Source of the DNA: Coenobita brevimanus
Taxonomy: Eukaryota; Arthropoda; Malacostraca; Decapoda; Coenobitidae
Reading direction: 5' to 3'
Assembly (NCBI GenBank): GCA_032717465.1
Contig: CM064655.1
Coordinates: 17,076,902 to 17,140,901, forward strand
Length of the DNA: 64,000 nucleotides
Shown: positions 11,991 through 23,489 of the stretch, piece after piece
Numbering within the stretch: position 1 is the first letter of the stretch
How the letters are laid out: every line of letters starts with the position of its first letter
The notes under the pieces: generated by a model
Database searches by the model: none
Told to the model about the DNA's origin: nothing
The model's input: only the letters and a program-made list of their open reading frames with translations
Program-made: the position numbers and the translations under genes

Positions 11991-12676
11991 CGTGGCGTCG
12001 TTTGGTGTTTGGCGTGGTGTGGTGTAGCACGTCGTGGTGATGCGGTGGGCAGGTGGTGAGGTGAGCACCAGTATAAACAGAGGCCGGCTTACAGACTTCA
12101 CCAAACACTTGAGGTAAGGATGAGGCATGGAGGGCCTTGTCTCTCCACCGATGAGGGCCACTACACGCCCCGGCTTACCAGTCACGCTGCGCCCCTCACC
12201 AAAACACTTCATTCACCACACTTCCACCACCCTACAACTACCACCTCACAACTACCACGAACCACCACCCCACAACTACCATCAGATGACTAGAAACTAG
12301 AGTAAGGAATGATGCCTGTCAACTGTACGAGGATCATTAAGGCAGTCAGTTTGTACCCTTCCAGTCTTGCCCAAGAATACCACACACAGCAGTCAGATTT
12401 TCATCCAGGTCCCTGTTGTATCCTTGGGTAAACAGACGTAGAGATAATAGTTTTGTCTAAGAGTCTGACCGGCCCGGAAAATTATAGTCTGTTTGATTTT
12501 CACTTGACGAAACTGGGATCCTCTAGCAACTTGATCGCTAAGTCGTGGTAGCATGAACTTTGGCGAGCCTTTGTTAAGAGATTGGATTTATTCTCCTTGG
12601 TAACTTGTCAAATCCACCCTTCATTCTGACTGCACTCGGCCATAATTTGAGCTGAAAAGGCTGTGAATCTTTGTTT

Positions 12677-12701
12677 AAAAAAAAAAAAAAAAAAAAAAAA
12701 A
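12677..12701 (+). repeat. Poly(A) run
   Basis: About 25 consecutive A. It may be a retroposon tail, but no element is recognisable immediately upstream. Confidence 0.8.
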
Positions 12702-12719
12702 CAGTCTTGGCCAGACAGA

Positions 12720-13110
12720 GCCCTCCTCTTGCCCCTCCACAGCAGTTGCATATTATTTAACAAGATTCCCATGAGACAGGCATTATGAGGTGCAGGCTTC
12801 TTGCTCGACGTCCTCTCTCGATTGCAGTCCAAACGTGCGTCTCGCACTGATAACCAGATAGGCAGTGTGAAAACGAGCTACACACCAAAATTTACCATTG
12901 TTGGAAAACAAATGTGAGAATGGGAGAAAGTCGCCGGTCGTAAAATGAAAGTGATATCCAGAAAAACTTGGTGTAATGTGGTAAGGTGAGTGATTACTGA
13001 ATTGTGCGACGCAACGCTCGCTGTCACATTCACAAGAGCGTTAAACTACCACTTTTTCTCTGCTTCTCTTTCCTCTCTCCCTTTCTTTCTCCCCCGTCTT
13101 TCCTCTTTTC
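12720..13110. other. Unique stretch, no gene seen
   Basis: Mixed sequence ending in a short pyrimidine-rich stretch (13055-13105). No supported feature. Confidence 0.4.
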
Positions 13111-13164
13111 ATGGCAGCCAGTGAGCCGTGCTGCTTATTGTCACGATACTGGTCAGTTTGTCGC

Positions 13165-13400
13165 AATTTAACACCTTCAGCCCGAGGACATATATTTTTA
13201 AGTTACCACCAGTCGACTTGCCTCAACTTAAGAAAGACCTCTCGCGTTGAAAGGGCTATTGAAGGAAGCATCCATTTCCTCCAGTTCGAAAACAGTTTCA
13301 TAAGTTTTAAAAATCATCTGAAATCACCAAAAATGCGATGTAAAGTAGGCTGCGTCACTGGAGTCAAGAGGTTAATGGTTGAAGGTGGCGGCGGCTGGCG
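13165..13400 (+). repeat. Foldback-family element (left arm clear)
   Basis: Contains AACACCTTCAGCCCGAGGAC, ACCACCAGTCGACTTGCC, TCAACTTAAGAAAGACCTCT and CGTTGAAAGGGCTATTGAAG in the family order. A right-arm trace (GAAATCACCAAAAATGCG, then GTCAAGAGGTTAATGG) follows with poor match. The open frame spanning this block is repeat-derived. Confidence 0.5.
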
Positions 13401-13793
13401 TAATGAGGACAGTGTTAAAGATGACCACTAAGAAGCTGCACAGTTGCTTTAACTCTGAATCCAGCGATGTCTTATAATTTTTTCTTGCAGCTTTCAGACG
13501 ATTCAGTTAAACATAGGGAAGGCCTCTTATGTAGGAGAGGTTAATGAGGTTTGTTTGTAACCTCTTTGCCTCTAAATGCCTCCCCGAATCTGAGTTAAGT
13601 CGCCTGGTATTAGGAAGAATGAAGTGATTATTACTTCCCCGGATTAAAGGATTAATGAAGTGAGTCCATGTGAAGTTTGTTCTGTGTGGTGTGCTGAAGG
13701 TTCAGTGAGTGAATGAGTTTGAGTGAGTGAGTGTGCACTTGGTTTGTGTGTATATGGTGTGAGTTAGCGACTGTGGTGTGATTGAGTGAATGA

Positions 13794-13798
<5 letters not shown>

Positions 13799-13884
<86 letters not shown>

Positions 13885-13898
13885 TGTGCACGCGCGCG
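13799..13898. repeat. (TG)n grading into (TGCG)n and (CG)n
   Basis: TG run followed by TGCG units and a CACGCGCGCG end, an alternating purine-pyrimidine tract throughout. Confidence 0.95.
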
Positions 13899-14059
13899 AA
13901 TAAGTGAATGTGGTGTGCGTTTGGTGTGAGTAGTGTGATGTGGGTGAGTGTATGTGGTGGTGGTGGCGTGCCTAGTGGTGTTAGCTACCTGCCGCCACAC
14001 CTTCCCGCCAGAACCCGGCTCCAGTCAGGGTGTGGTCAGTGTTATGACGGTGCCGGGCC

Positions 14060-14440
14060 TGAGAATCTGATAAGCCCACCACCCCCCACCCTTCCCATAC
14101 ACCCTCTACCTCCCATACTCCCACCCCTCACACACTGTTTCCCATCTATCTCTCCTTCCCCTTCCCCCTCATGTGCCTCTCCCCCTCTGCCTGTCCCTTC
14201 CCTCACTCCTCACATACACCCTCTACCTTTTCCTCCCTCTCATCCCTTACATATACCATCTGCTTCCCACACTCCCACCATCTACATAACACACTCACCT
14301 TTCACATACACCCTCTACCTTTCCTTCCCTTCGCCCCTTACATACACCCTCTACCTCCTCCTCCCCTCATCCCTCATATGCACCCTCTGCCTGACCTCCC
14401 TTTCCATCTCCATGTTCTGTTCCCTCTTCTCATCTGTAGT
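14060..14440 (+). repeat. Pyrimidine-rich block with ACACCCTCTACCT words
   Basis: C/T/A low complexity in which ACATACACCCTCTACCT-like words recur at irregular 40-60 bp spacing. No supported gene. Confidence 0.7.
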
Positions 14441-14960
14441 GCGTTTTCTCTACCCTGACATAGATTCCTAAGCCCTTACAGGTCATTTGTTGGGCAATTG
14501 TAGTTAGATTGGAGGATTAATTTCACTATTAGCCAAGGAGACTCGTACTTCGCCACTAAGGCACATTGAGTTCTTGACATCCACGACATAGTATTCAAAT
14601 GGTGGGAGTGGCCATTTCCCACAGGTAAAAGCAAACCAGCTGTAGGATTTAGGAGACTTTGTTACACGTTCCAGTTGGAATTCATTTTGCAGCTCACACC
14701 TGAGCATTGATAGTTGACGGATTTACACCATCGTACAGATGAGCACGAAGCTCACCTGTCATGAAATATATCCTCCCAGAATATGTACTGATGGTTTGAC
14801 TGGTGAGGTGGAACCAGGAATCTTGGGACGTAGAATTATATTTGAATGAACGATTAGCTTATTTCGTTCCGCATGCTGCTTATAATTCATCCACTTTCGT
14901 ATTATCTCTCTCCGTGTTTTTCATATTATACCTCAGCCCATTCTTGGGGGAAAAAGGCCC

Positions 14961-15523
14961 CTTTCCTTCACTGTTTCCCTCTCCCCCACCCTTTCCTTCA
15001 CTGTTTCCCTCTCCCCCACCCTTTCCTTCACTGTTTCCCTCTCCCCCACCCTTTCCTTCACTGTTTCCCTCTCCCCCACCCTTTCCTTCACTGTTTCCCT
15101 CTCCCCCACCCTTTCCTTCACTGTTTCCCTCTCCCCCACCCTTTCCTTCACTGTTTCCCTCTCCCCCACCCTTTCCTGCACTGTTTCCCTCTCCCCCACC
15201 CTTTCCTTCACTGTTTCCCTCTCCCCCACCCTTTCCTTCACTGTTTCCCTCTCCTCCACCCTTTCCTTCACTGTTTCCCTCTCCCTCACCCATTCCTTCA
15301 CTGTTTCCCTCTCCCCCACCCTTTCCTTCACTGTTTCCCTCTCCCGCACCCATTCCTTCTCTGTTTCCCTCTCCCCCACCCTTTCCTTCACTGTTTCCCT
15401 CTCCCTCACCCATTCCTTCACTGTTTCCCTCTCCCCCACCCTTTCCTTCACTGTTTCCCTCTCCCCCATCCTTTCCTTCACTGTTTCCCTCTCCCTCACT
15501 CTCTCCTTCAGTGTTTCCCTCTG
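14961..15523 (+). repeat. 30-bp polypyrimidine minisatellite
   Basis: About 18-19 tandem 30-bp units (CTGTTTCCCTCTCCCCCACC plus CTTTCCTTCA). The first seven to eight units are nearly identical. Later units carry substitutions such as CCCTCACCCATTCC, shown as a graded decay toward 15500. Confidence 0.97.
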
Positions 15524-16090
15524 CGTCACGTCACCTTTGTCCTCACCTTCACTCTTTCCTTCTCCCTCACGCTGTCCTTCACATTTTCCCTCTCCTTCAC
15601 TTTCCCTCTCCCTCACTCATCACTGTTTCCCTCTCCCTCACTTATCACTGTTTCCCTCTCCACACCCCTTCACTGTTTCTCTCTCTCTCTCTCTCCCTCA
15701 CTGTTTCCCTCTCCCTCACTGTTTCCCTCTTCCTCACTGTTTCCCTCTCCCTCACCCTCTCCTTCCTCTCCTTCACTGTTTCCCTCTCCCCCACTCCCCC
15801 CTTCCACTCCTTCACTTTCATTCTCCCCCACCCACTCCTTCCTGTCCTTCACTATTTCCCTGTATGTCTCTTTCTTTGTTTTCCTCTTCGTCTTTTTCAC
15901 TTTCTTCCTAGATTTCTACTTCTCCCTCTTCCTCATTGTCTCCCACTTTCTCCCTCGCTTGTTTCCCTCCCCCTCTCCCACACCCTCTCTTCCGTAGGTG
16001 CCATCTCCATTTCTCCACCTGTTTCCCACACCCACTTTCCCTTAGTCGCCATCTCCCTTTCCCTCCTGTTTCCTCCTCCCTCCCTCCCCC
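15524..16090 (+). repeat. Degenerate pyrimidine tract after the minisatellite
   Basis: TTTCCCTCTCCCTCACTG-type words continue at irregular spacing, with a short (CT)n at about 15680-15698. Confidence 0.8.
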
Positions 16091-16168
16091 ACACCTCCAT
16101 CATGGACCAAGCCGCGTCACGCCACACTTTCCCCGCAAGTCGAGTCACGGTGTTTTCACGCTTCCTTG

Positions 16169-16195
16169 GTTGTCATGGTAACCGAGCTTGGCGCC
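16169..16195 (+). promoter_or_regulatory. Possible X-box (RFX-type) motif beside an E2F-like site
   Basis: GTTGTCATGGTAAC at 16169-16182 fits the published X-box degenerate consensus (RTHNYYWTRRNRAC) at every position. TTGGCGCC follows at about 16188-16195. Motif matches this short occur by chance and no transcription start is visible, so function is inference only. Confidence 0.2.
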
Positions 16196-16739
16196 AGTTT
16201 TTGTACTTTCCGATGAATGAATCCCACTTTTCTCTTTTTGCTCCCGTCACTCTCGCGATTTTGACAGCGTTGTATTTTGTTAGGCCGGTGTTCCTAACCC
16301 GTAACACTCTCACTCCTGTGACGTATATTTCACCTTACTCAGGCTACTACTGGACGATTTGGTTCATGTTAGGAAGGTCATCTTTTGGGAAAAGGGTTCG
16401 TGAAGGATATTATCTAGCACCTATAATTTGAAACGTCTTCTCCCGGTTGTCTGCCTTCCCTTTCGGGAATTAAGCCTATGGTGGTTAGTCCGATACGGGT
16501 CCGATCTCTCTTTTTTTTTTTTGGGGGGGGGGAGGTGTGAAGGAGGCTACCGTCACTCGGGCACTGTTGGCTGCGTTATCTTTGTTTAGTCCGTTATGCA
16601 TTCGAACTCTGAATAGCCTTTGTTGTGCATTTGAAAGTGACTGACATTGGTCATGTGTTTCTTTTTGTGTAGCCAGTCTTGAAGGTGCATGGACCGCAGC
16701 TTGTAGTTTAACCCCTGCACTACAAGACGTCTTCCACCA

Positions 16740-16755
16740 CCACCACCACCACCAC
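16740..16755. repeat. Short (CCA)n run
   Basis: Five to six CCA/CAC units flanked by unique sequence. Confidence 0.85.
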
Positions 16756-16914
16756 CATTTCCCAGCAAGAATATGGAATGGGCGGTGTCCGGAAACAGCA
16801 TATGGAAAGCATAAAGAGTAGGGAAACTACCAGTAATTTGGTCAGTTCCTTCTCAGGAAGTGGAAAGTCGTTTCTTTGTTGCAAGAGTAAAATATATGAA
16901 GTCTCATTGTAGTG

Positions 16915-17255
16915 ACTGGCTTAATGATGATAACTTGTAGCCCCTTCACCACGAGAGAGGTCTCCATAGCTCAATAACACCGTCCTGTGATGAGCAAAAT
17001 AAAATAACAGGACACGACACTGAAAAGATTAATAGCTTCAATCTGGGGACAGTATTTTTTATTCGGTTCTTACTACCACCAGTTGATTTTACTCAGCTTA
17101 GAGTATACTTTTTCGAACTGGAGGGGTTATGTAATATATAACCCCTCCAGCCTTCATCAGCTTCACTACTATATAGTGTTCACAAAGTTAAATATAATAG
17201 TTTATAATTATGAAAAATTCAATACAAAATCCATCACTATACTAAAGAGGTTAAG
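16915..17255. repeat. Foldback-family copies with a perfect central palindrome
   Basis: A right-arm trace (GCCCCTTCACCACGAGAGAGG, then GAGCAAAATAAAATAACAGG) lies at 16940-17010. A left arm follows at about 17055-17130 (TACTACCACCAGTTGATTTT, ACTCAGCTTAGAGTATAC, GAACTGGAGGGGTTAT). At 17118-17130, CTGGAGGGGTTAT pairs perfectly with ATAACCCCTCCAG at 17138-17150 across a 7-nt spacer. The right arm is lost beyond the inner 13 bp. Confidence 0.65.
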
Positions 17256-17259
17256 TGTG

Positions 17260-17580
17260 TGTGGGTGTGATTGTGGTTGGGTGGGTGGGGAGGAAATATC
17301 GCTTGTGGTTATGTGGGGGGGACGGAGGTGTGAGTGCTGGTGGAGATGGGTGTGTGGGTGGGTGCTGGCAGAGGTGGGTGGGTGAGTGCCGGTGGAGATG
17401 GGTGTGTGTGGGTGGGTGCTGGCAGAGGTGGGTGGGTGTGTGGATGTAAATGGTTAGGAAGAATGGTTGTTAATTTTAAGATTGGGTATTAATGGATATT
17501 TTTTTTTATATGGTTAGGTTGTGGGTGGGAAGAAAGGTTGTTTAAGATGTGGGTGGGAAGAAAGGTTGTTTAAGAGAGGA
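17260..17580. repeat. G/T-rich block with short tandem duplications
   Basis: GGGTGGGTGCTGGCAGAGG and GCCGGTGGAGATGGGTGTGTG words alternate twice between 17325 and 17440. A roughly 29-bp unit (GTGGGTGGGAAGAAAGGTTG plus TTTAAGA) is repeated at 17521-17577. Confidence 0.7.
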
Positions 17581-17903
17581 GGTTCTGTGTGGTTAAGTTA
17601 TAGGTGGGAGGTTGGTTGTTAGAAAATGTTACTGGCCAGGTTGTTGTGGCGGGTGAGAGGATGACTATTTGTATGAGAGTTTTTTGTTTTTAAGCTGGCA
17701 TGTGGGAGAAAAATTGTAACAGGTGAGGGTGTTAATGAGGTGGGATTGTTTGGCTTGGCTGTGAAAGGTAGAAAAGAAAAAAAAAAATGGTTGAAAACTA
17801 GAGAAAACAAAAATACGAGGAAGGGAGGAAATACTGTTGCGGAAAAAAGAGAAGTCCAGAAACAAGAATGAGGAATATGAACTGAAGTAAAAATGAGTCA
17901 AAT

Positions 17904-17905
<2 letters not shown>

Positions 17906-17973
<68 letters not shown>
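17906..17973. repeat. (TG)n microsatellite
   Basis: Perfect TG run of about 34 units ending in GCGCAC. Confidence 0.97.
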
Positions 17974-17976
<3 letters not shown>

Positions 17977-18219
17977 ACGGGTGGGACGAGGTTGAAGGGG
18001 GGGATGTTGGATGCGAAGTGTTTGGGAGGGGAGTGTGGTACATGATGGTGAGAGTGAAGATAGGACAGAGTGTGGGCTGTCGAGTGAAGGTGAGGGTGAG
18101 TGAGGGTGTGGGGTGGCAGGTGTTGTGGCCTCGGGCGGTCATTACACACACACACAAACAGGTTATTAACGTAACACCGGGGACGCTGCCTGTCTGCCTG
18201 CCCTCCACACCCCAGCCCG

Positions 18220-18880
18220 GCTACTGACTTCCACACACACACTTTCTCTGTGCATGAATGTCGTCGCCACCTTGCTGCGGACTTTGCATAGTTTCTTATA
18301 CCCTTTGCCTTTTCCTATTTGCAAGGAGTCGGCCGCTGTCTGTGTTACCTCCAGTAACCTTTGTTTGGTGTATTTTCATCACTTAGTCCAAGTTTCTTCG
18401 TATTTCTCTTCTCTCCATCCCCCTACTTAGAACGGATGTCTTCCTAGAGATCTTCCTCTTCTCTGCGGTTCTCTCCATGCGGTTTTTATTGTACACAATG
18501 TGAGGGAATAAGTGACATGGTGGTAAATATCAGTATCAATAGGGATATGTCACTGTTAATTTCTTTACGATTAGCCTAGATTTGTTAGGTGAAGGCCGGG
18601 TGGTAGAACTCTCCCCGTTTTCGAAATTCATGGACGTAGCGCTGAAGCCACGGGTTTCCAAAACGTAAGGAGATAGAGCATTCATACGCAGCCTAACGGA
18701 GCAGAGCTAACCCTGGAGCTATATTTACCGTCATGTCAGCTGGAAAGTCCGCGGAGGTGTGGTGGTGATATTCTTCCACAGTCCTCATCCTTAGAAAGAG
18801 AAGTTCAAATGTTTCTTTCTTGTGGGACCGTATCCCCGTGTTTTTATGAGATTCTTTAGCACCTCTTTCTTGCCAGTTTA
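18220..18880. other. Unique stretch, no gene seen
   Basis: Mixed sequence. Short open frames carry no recognisable motif and I see no repeat structure. Confidence 0.4.
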
Positions 18881-18895
18881 TTGTTGTTGTTATTA

Positions 18896-18897
<2 letters not shown>

Positions 18898-18932
<35 letters not shown>
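18898..18932. repeat. (TTA)n microsatellite
   Basis: Eleven perfect trinucleotide units followed by TTG. Confidence 0.95.
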
Positions 18933-19021
18933 GTTTGACACGTTGCTTTTATATTGTTATTTATGTTTCCTATGGCGATTTTCAAAACACAGGTCTACAG
19001 GGGATTTGTTATCATTATGCC

Positions 19022-19040
19022 AAAAAAAAAAAAAAAAAAA
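19022..19040 (+). repeat. Poly(A) run
   Basis: About 19 A residues. No associated element recognised. Confidence 0.8.
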
Positions 19041-22013
19041 TCTACCCATTTACCCTGAGGGGGGCCTCCTAAGTCGACTAAACTAGTCCGACGTCAGTCA
19101 GAGTGAAATATAAATATTTCCTTTGGATGGAAATTTTAAGGAAGGGATGACTGGGTGCTTTCTAACCTGACGAGATGGCATTCTCTGGCGAGTTGTCTAC
19201 TTGTTGAGAGCTTTCTTTACGTAGGCTATCACATCTTATTACAGTCACATAATTTTATGAAGTGAATTATCAGAACTTTCCTTCACCGTATTAAGGGTGC
19301 TGTTAAGTTCCTTTTTGTGACTCCTTCCATCCCTCCCTCCATATTTCCTTTCTCACTTCTTCCACCAAGAGTCCTTTCATACCTACCTAATTTGCCGCCC
19401 TCCCTCCCTCCCTCACTTCCTCCCCTCACCTCTCGCACCATGTCTCCTCTCATGCTGCTTACCATCCCTCAGTGTATAATTCCAGTCGTTGGCCTCGTTT
19501 TCCCCGTGTGAGTGTGCCTCTTCTCTCACAGCCATCATAGTTTTGTTCAGCCTGTCTGGTTATATTACCAGCACGTGGAGCTACTGATCACAGTTGCTGT
19601 CAGCTGGCATAGATTTTTCCGACCTTTCTTCGTGTAGGATGTGTTCGTGTTCACCCTTTTCACTCTGCTCCCCAAAACTTGTGTAATTCATTCCTATTCT
19701 GAACTCAAAGTTTGTACTCTATGGTATGCTGTCTTTATTCCTTCTTACTGCCAACAGACGCTTGTACTGTATTCATAATAAGAAGGACTTCGTGTGAGTA
19801 AGCTAAAAATATCTCCAAGAGCCAGTACTGTACAGTGCGGTACTATGACGCATTTCAACTTTCTTCTCGCTACCACCACTGTTTAATTCATCTGTGGCTT
19901 GAGGTCTGGTGGTGAAAGGGATAACGTTGAGGATTCTTGATATGCAACAACAAGCAGTTGTCACTTCCCCCTGTGACTTCCTCTCGGCGCCGCATGTCTC
20001 CCTCCTTCGGTCCCCATGCTGAGCATGCCCCTTCTCTCTCTGCTCCCCATTTCTCCTTTTCACTCTGACCCTCCTTTCTGCCTCACATGCACTCCTACCT
20101 GTCTCTCCCTTTTCCCAATACATCTTTGCTGCATGCCTCCTCCATCTTTGCCCTCATGCCCCCCATCTCTACCTCATGTTCCCCCATCTCTGCTCCCATA
20201 CCCCCTCCATCTCTGCTTCCATGCCCCTCCTTTTCTAGCCCCATGCCCCACCATCTTTGTCCCCATGCTTCTCTGTCTTTGCTCCATGCCCGCTCCATCT
20301 CTGCCCCCATACCCTTTCCATCTCTGCACCCACGCCTCTTTCCCTCACTTCCTACCCTCTACCCCTCCCTCCTACCCATCCCGGCCCCCCTTCCTCTCTG
20401 CCCACTCTCTGTCCCTCATGTCCCTCTCCCTATCATCCTAGCCTCTTCCCCTCTCCCACTCTGACCCCCCGTCCCTCTGTGTTCGCCCTTTCACATCCTC
20501 CAGTCCCCTCCCTCTTTCCATCCCTGCCTCCCTTCTGATGTGATTAATGTCCTCTCCTTCCGGCACCCTTCCTCCCATCTTAACTGTCACAACATTAACT
20601 TATCTTCGTCGTACCAGCCTCATCACCGTACACACAGCCCCACCCTCACTCCTACCTCCTTACCTAACTATCGTCATTCACAACTTCTTCCAATTACTGC
20701 CAACACACTAATAGCCCCCGCTAACTGCCATCATCACTTTCATATTCTTTTCAACCACCTTGGCATTCCAGGTCTTATCGTACAACTATTATTCTAACCA
20801 CGTCGTCATTCTCACCTTAACACATTCAGGGTCTCCCCGCTACCATCTCTCTAACCCCACACCATCTCCCTTACCCTGTTACCACGTTCATTTTACAGAC
20901 TTACTTAACCACCATCACTTATCACAGCCTCACGCCACTACCGTCACACTTCTCCACCTTCACTCTCACACCACTCATCCAACCACTCTAACAACCTCGT
21001 TAATCTCCCACCGTCATTTTCAGCTTATCACCATCACCAGTCCTATCACCAACACCCTCAGCATGCATCCATCGCCCTCACTCTCACAGTCTCATCCAGC
21101 CTCACATCATCATCCAGCCACCGTCATCCATACCGTCCAGTCGTACCACCATCACCTTCACCCTACCAGCAGTACTTTCACACTACTCACCCAACTACCC
21201 TCACTCTGACAGCATCCACCAGCACCGCAAAGCTGGTGACTCCTTCCTTCTCATCCACGCCAAAGTTACGTCCACCTCCACCACGTGGCATCTTCGCTGT
21301 CTTCTTCACGCCTTTCACTCTCACTCTTCTCTTTCCCTCTTCATCCCTCCTTCTTCTTCTTTTCGCCATTTTCTCTTGTTTCCGTCTCCTCTTACCCCTT
21401 CCTCCCTCCCCCTCTTCACCTTCCCCTCCTCTGCTCCCATCCTCTATTTTTCAGCAGTCATACCGCATGCTTCCTTACCTGCTCCACTTATTCACTTACT
21501 CCCTCTCTGCCTCCCTCCTGCCATTCTCCCGTCCTTCCTGGCTCTCTCCTGCATCACCCCTCCCTCCATCTTCCCCTGTTGCATCTTTCATCCTCCTCCT
21601 TCCTCGTACACCTCCCTCTCTCGCACAATCTCTCCCTCCGTTCCCCCCCCCCTTACTCCCTCTCTCCCGTTTCTGTCATCATCTTTCTCTCCCTTCTGCA
21701 TCTCCCCTTTCTCTTCCAACATCTCTTTCCTCCCTCTCCCATTTCCATACCTCCTCAGTCACTCCACTCCTTCTTCCCTCCCTCCAGCATCACTCCATCT
21801 CCATCCTTCCTCCACCCCCCTCTGCTCCACCCTCCTCCTCACCTTCCTCTCCCCCCAGCCGTTTAAGCACAGGGTTGTAATTAATTCTTCACTCTTCCTC
21901 GTTTGGCCTCTGCACCCACCTTACACGCACATGCCACTCCACCCTCACTCTCACCTTCACAGCCTCTCTGCAGTCAACCCCACCGCTTTTCTCTCCACCC
22001 ATTCTTCTACCAC

Positions 22014-22061
<48 letters not shown>

Positions 22062-22135
22062 CTCCACCCTGTTCCTCTTCAGCTCCTGTCTCTACTACCT
22101 CTCTCTTCCACCTCTTTTCTTTCTCCACCCAGTGT

Positions 22136-22206
22136 GTCTATCCACCATCTATCTATGTCTATCCACCATCTATCTGTGTCTATCCACCATCTGTCTGTCT
22201 CTACCC
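22136..22206 (+). repeat. 21-bp tandem triplication
   Basis: TATCCACCATCTATCTGTG-type unit repeated with starts near 22139, 22160 and 22181 (21-bp spacing), only 1-2 substitutions between units. Confidence 0.9.
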
Positions 22207-22420
22207 GGCATGTCCCTCCGCCATCTGTGTCACTTCGCCATCTACACTGTTTCCAGCCTCGCCCTCTCTCTCCACCATGCACCCCTCCACCCCTCAGCCT
22301 CCACTCACTCCACCTTTCCCTCCGTCACTTCCTCCTTGCAGTCACGCATTCAGCTCGCTTCACACTGGCGTATTTGCTTCACTTCCTTTACATGTCCTTC
22401 CCGTTTCTTCCTCCCCCCCC

Positions 22421-22461
<41 letters not shown>

Positions 22462-22780
22462 CACCTTCCTGTTTTCACTTTTCTTCATTCAGTTTCTCCT
22501 TATTCCCCCTCGTCTTAGTATTCTCTTGTTAGTTTTTCACGTACTTCCGTGCTTCACATCCTTTAATTTCTCTTAAAGTTTTCACGTAATCATCATCACC
22601 ATCATCGTCCTCGTCATCGTCGTTTCCCAACCCCCGTACTATATTGCTTCTATTTCTCCTCTTCTTTCATCCCTCTCCTCTCCTTTCCTCTCCTAACCAC
22701 TCCTCTCCTCTCCTCCCGCCCCCTTCTTCTTCACCCACCCTCCTCTCTCAGCCCACCCTCTCCTCACCGTTTCCCTTCTG

Positions 22781-22947
22781 CACCCCACTCCCTTCCCCTC
22801 TGCACCCCACTTCCTTCCCCTCTGCACCCCACTCCCTTCCCCTCTGCACCCCACTCCCTTCCCCTCTGCACCCCACTCCCTTCCCCTCTGCACCCCACTC
22901 CCTTCCCCTCTGCACCCCACTCCCTTCCCCTCTGCACCCCTTCTCCC
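22781..22947 (+). repeat. 22-bp minisatellite
   Basis: About 7-8 almost identical units of TGCACCCCACTCCCTTCCCC plus TC. The array ends abruptly at a TTCTCCCTCCC variant. Confidence 0.97.
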
Positions 22948-23106
22948 TCCCTTCCCTGCCTCTCATTCAACATCATCCTGGCATATCACCTTTTACCGCC
23001 CCTGTTGTCTTCCACCGTTCCTCTCTCTCTCCATCCAATTTCCTCACCCAACCCCATGTCTCCATCCCTTCTCCATCCACTTTGGCTTTTCATCCATTCC
23101 TTCATC

Positions 23107-23107
23107 C

Positions 23108-23160
<53 letters not shown>

Positions 23161-23163
23161 TAT
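23107..23163. repeat. (CAC)n/(CAT)n microsatellite
   Basis: Six CAC/CCA units switch directly to about eleven CAT units. Confidence 0.97.
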
Positions 23164-23489
23164 TCAGGATTCTCCATATTTCACCCTAGATATTGTTTCT
23201 CGCCTTCTCTTCTCCCTTCACTTCCTCCAACTCCTCTTCCCCTCAACCCTCCCCTCCTCTCCTCACCCCTCCCCTCCTCTCCTCACCCCTCCCCTCTCCC
23301 TTTTCTTCCCCTCCCATCCCTTCCCCCCACTTCTTCCCCTCCCCTCTCCATCCCCCACCCTCTCCGTCCCCTCTTTCCTTGGTGCTTCATTTCCGCGTGG
23401 GCGACAGACTCCCACCCGGCCGTCTTTCCAAGATACCAGCCACACACCGAGGTCACCCCCCCCCCCCACACACACACAGAGTTATGGAA

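Larger units (their letters stand above)
14803..16431 (+). other. 542-codon open frame running through a minisatellite, probably not a gene
   Basis: A frame from ATG at 14803 stays open to 16431. Residues about 52-245 are a ten-residue FPSLFPSPPP-type repeat encoded by the 30-bp minisatellite. The following part is Ser/Leu/Phe/Pro-rich pyrimidine tract. Only the first about 50 and last about 120 residues are non-repetitive, and neither shows a domain I recognise. The first segment contains one hydrophobic stretch (LSLSVFFILYLSPF). The array length keeps the frame open, so the chance explanation is favoured. A proline-rich structural protein cannot be ruled out. Confidence 0.12.
19990..23400 (+). 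repeat. Large C/T-rich region with embedded repeats
   Basis: About 3.4 kb of pyrimidine-dominated plus strand (ATGCCCC/CATCTCTGCC words at 20050-20340, CA/CT mixtures at 20560-21220, strongly C/T from 21230). It contains (CT)n runs at 22018-22057 and 22424-22455, a 21-bp triplication and a 22-bp minisatellite. Long Ser/Pro/Leu-rich frames, including one of 380 codons at 21376-22518, reflect composition. Confidence 0.8.

Noticed and set aside
12677..12701. Retroposon 3' end marked by poly(A)
   Set aside because: No recognisable element body upstream and no target-site duplication seen. A run alone is insufficient.
21236..22518. Overlapping 190-380 codon Ser/Pro/Leu-rich frames
   Set aside because: All three plus-strand frames are open because the DNA is C/T-rich and lacks A-containing stop codons. 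No conserved motif is present.
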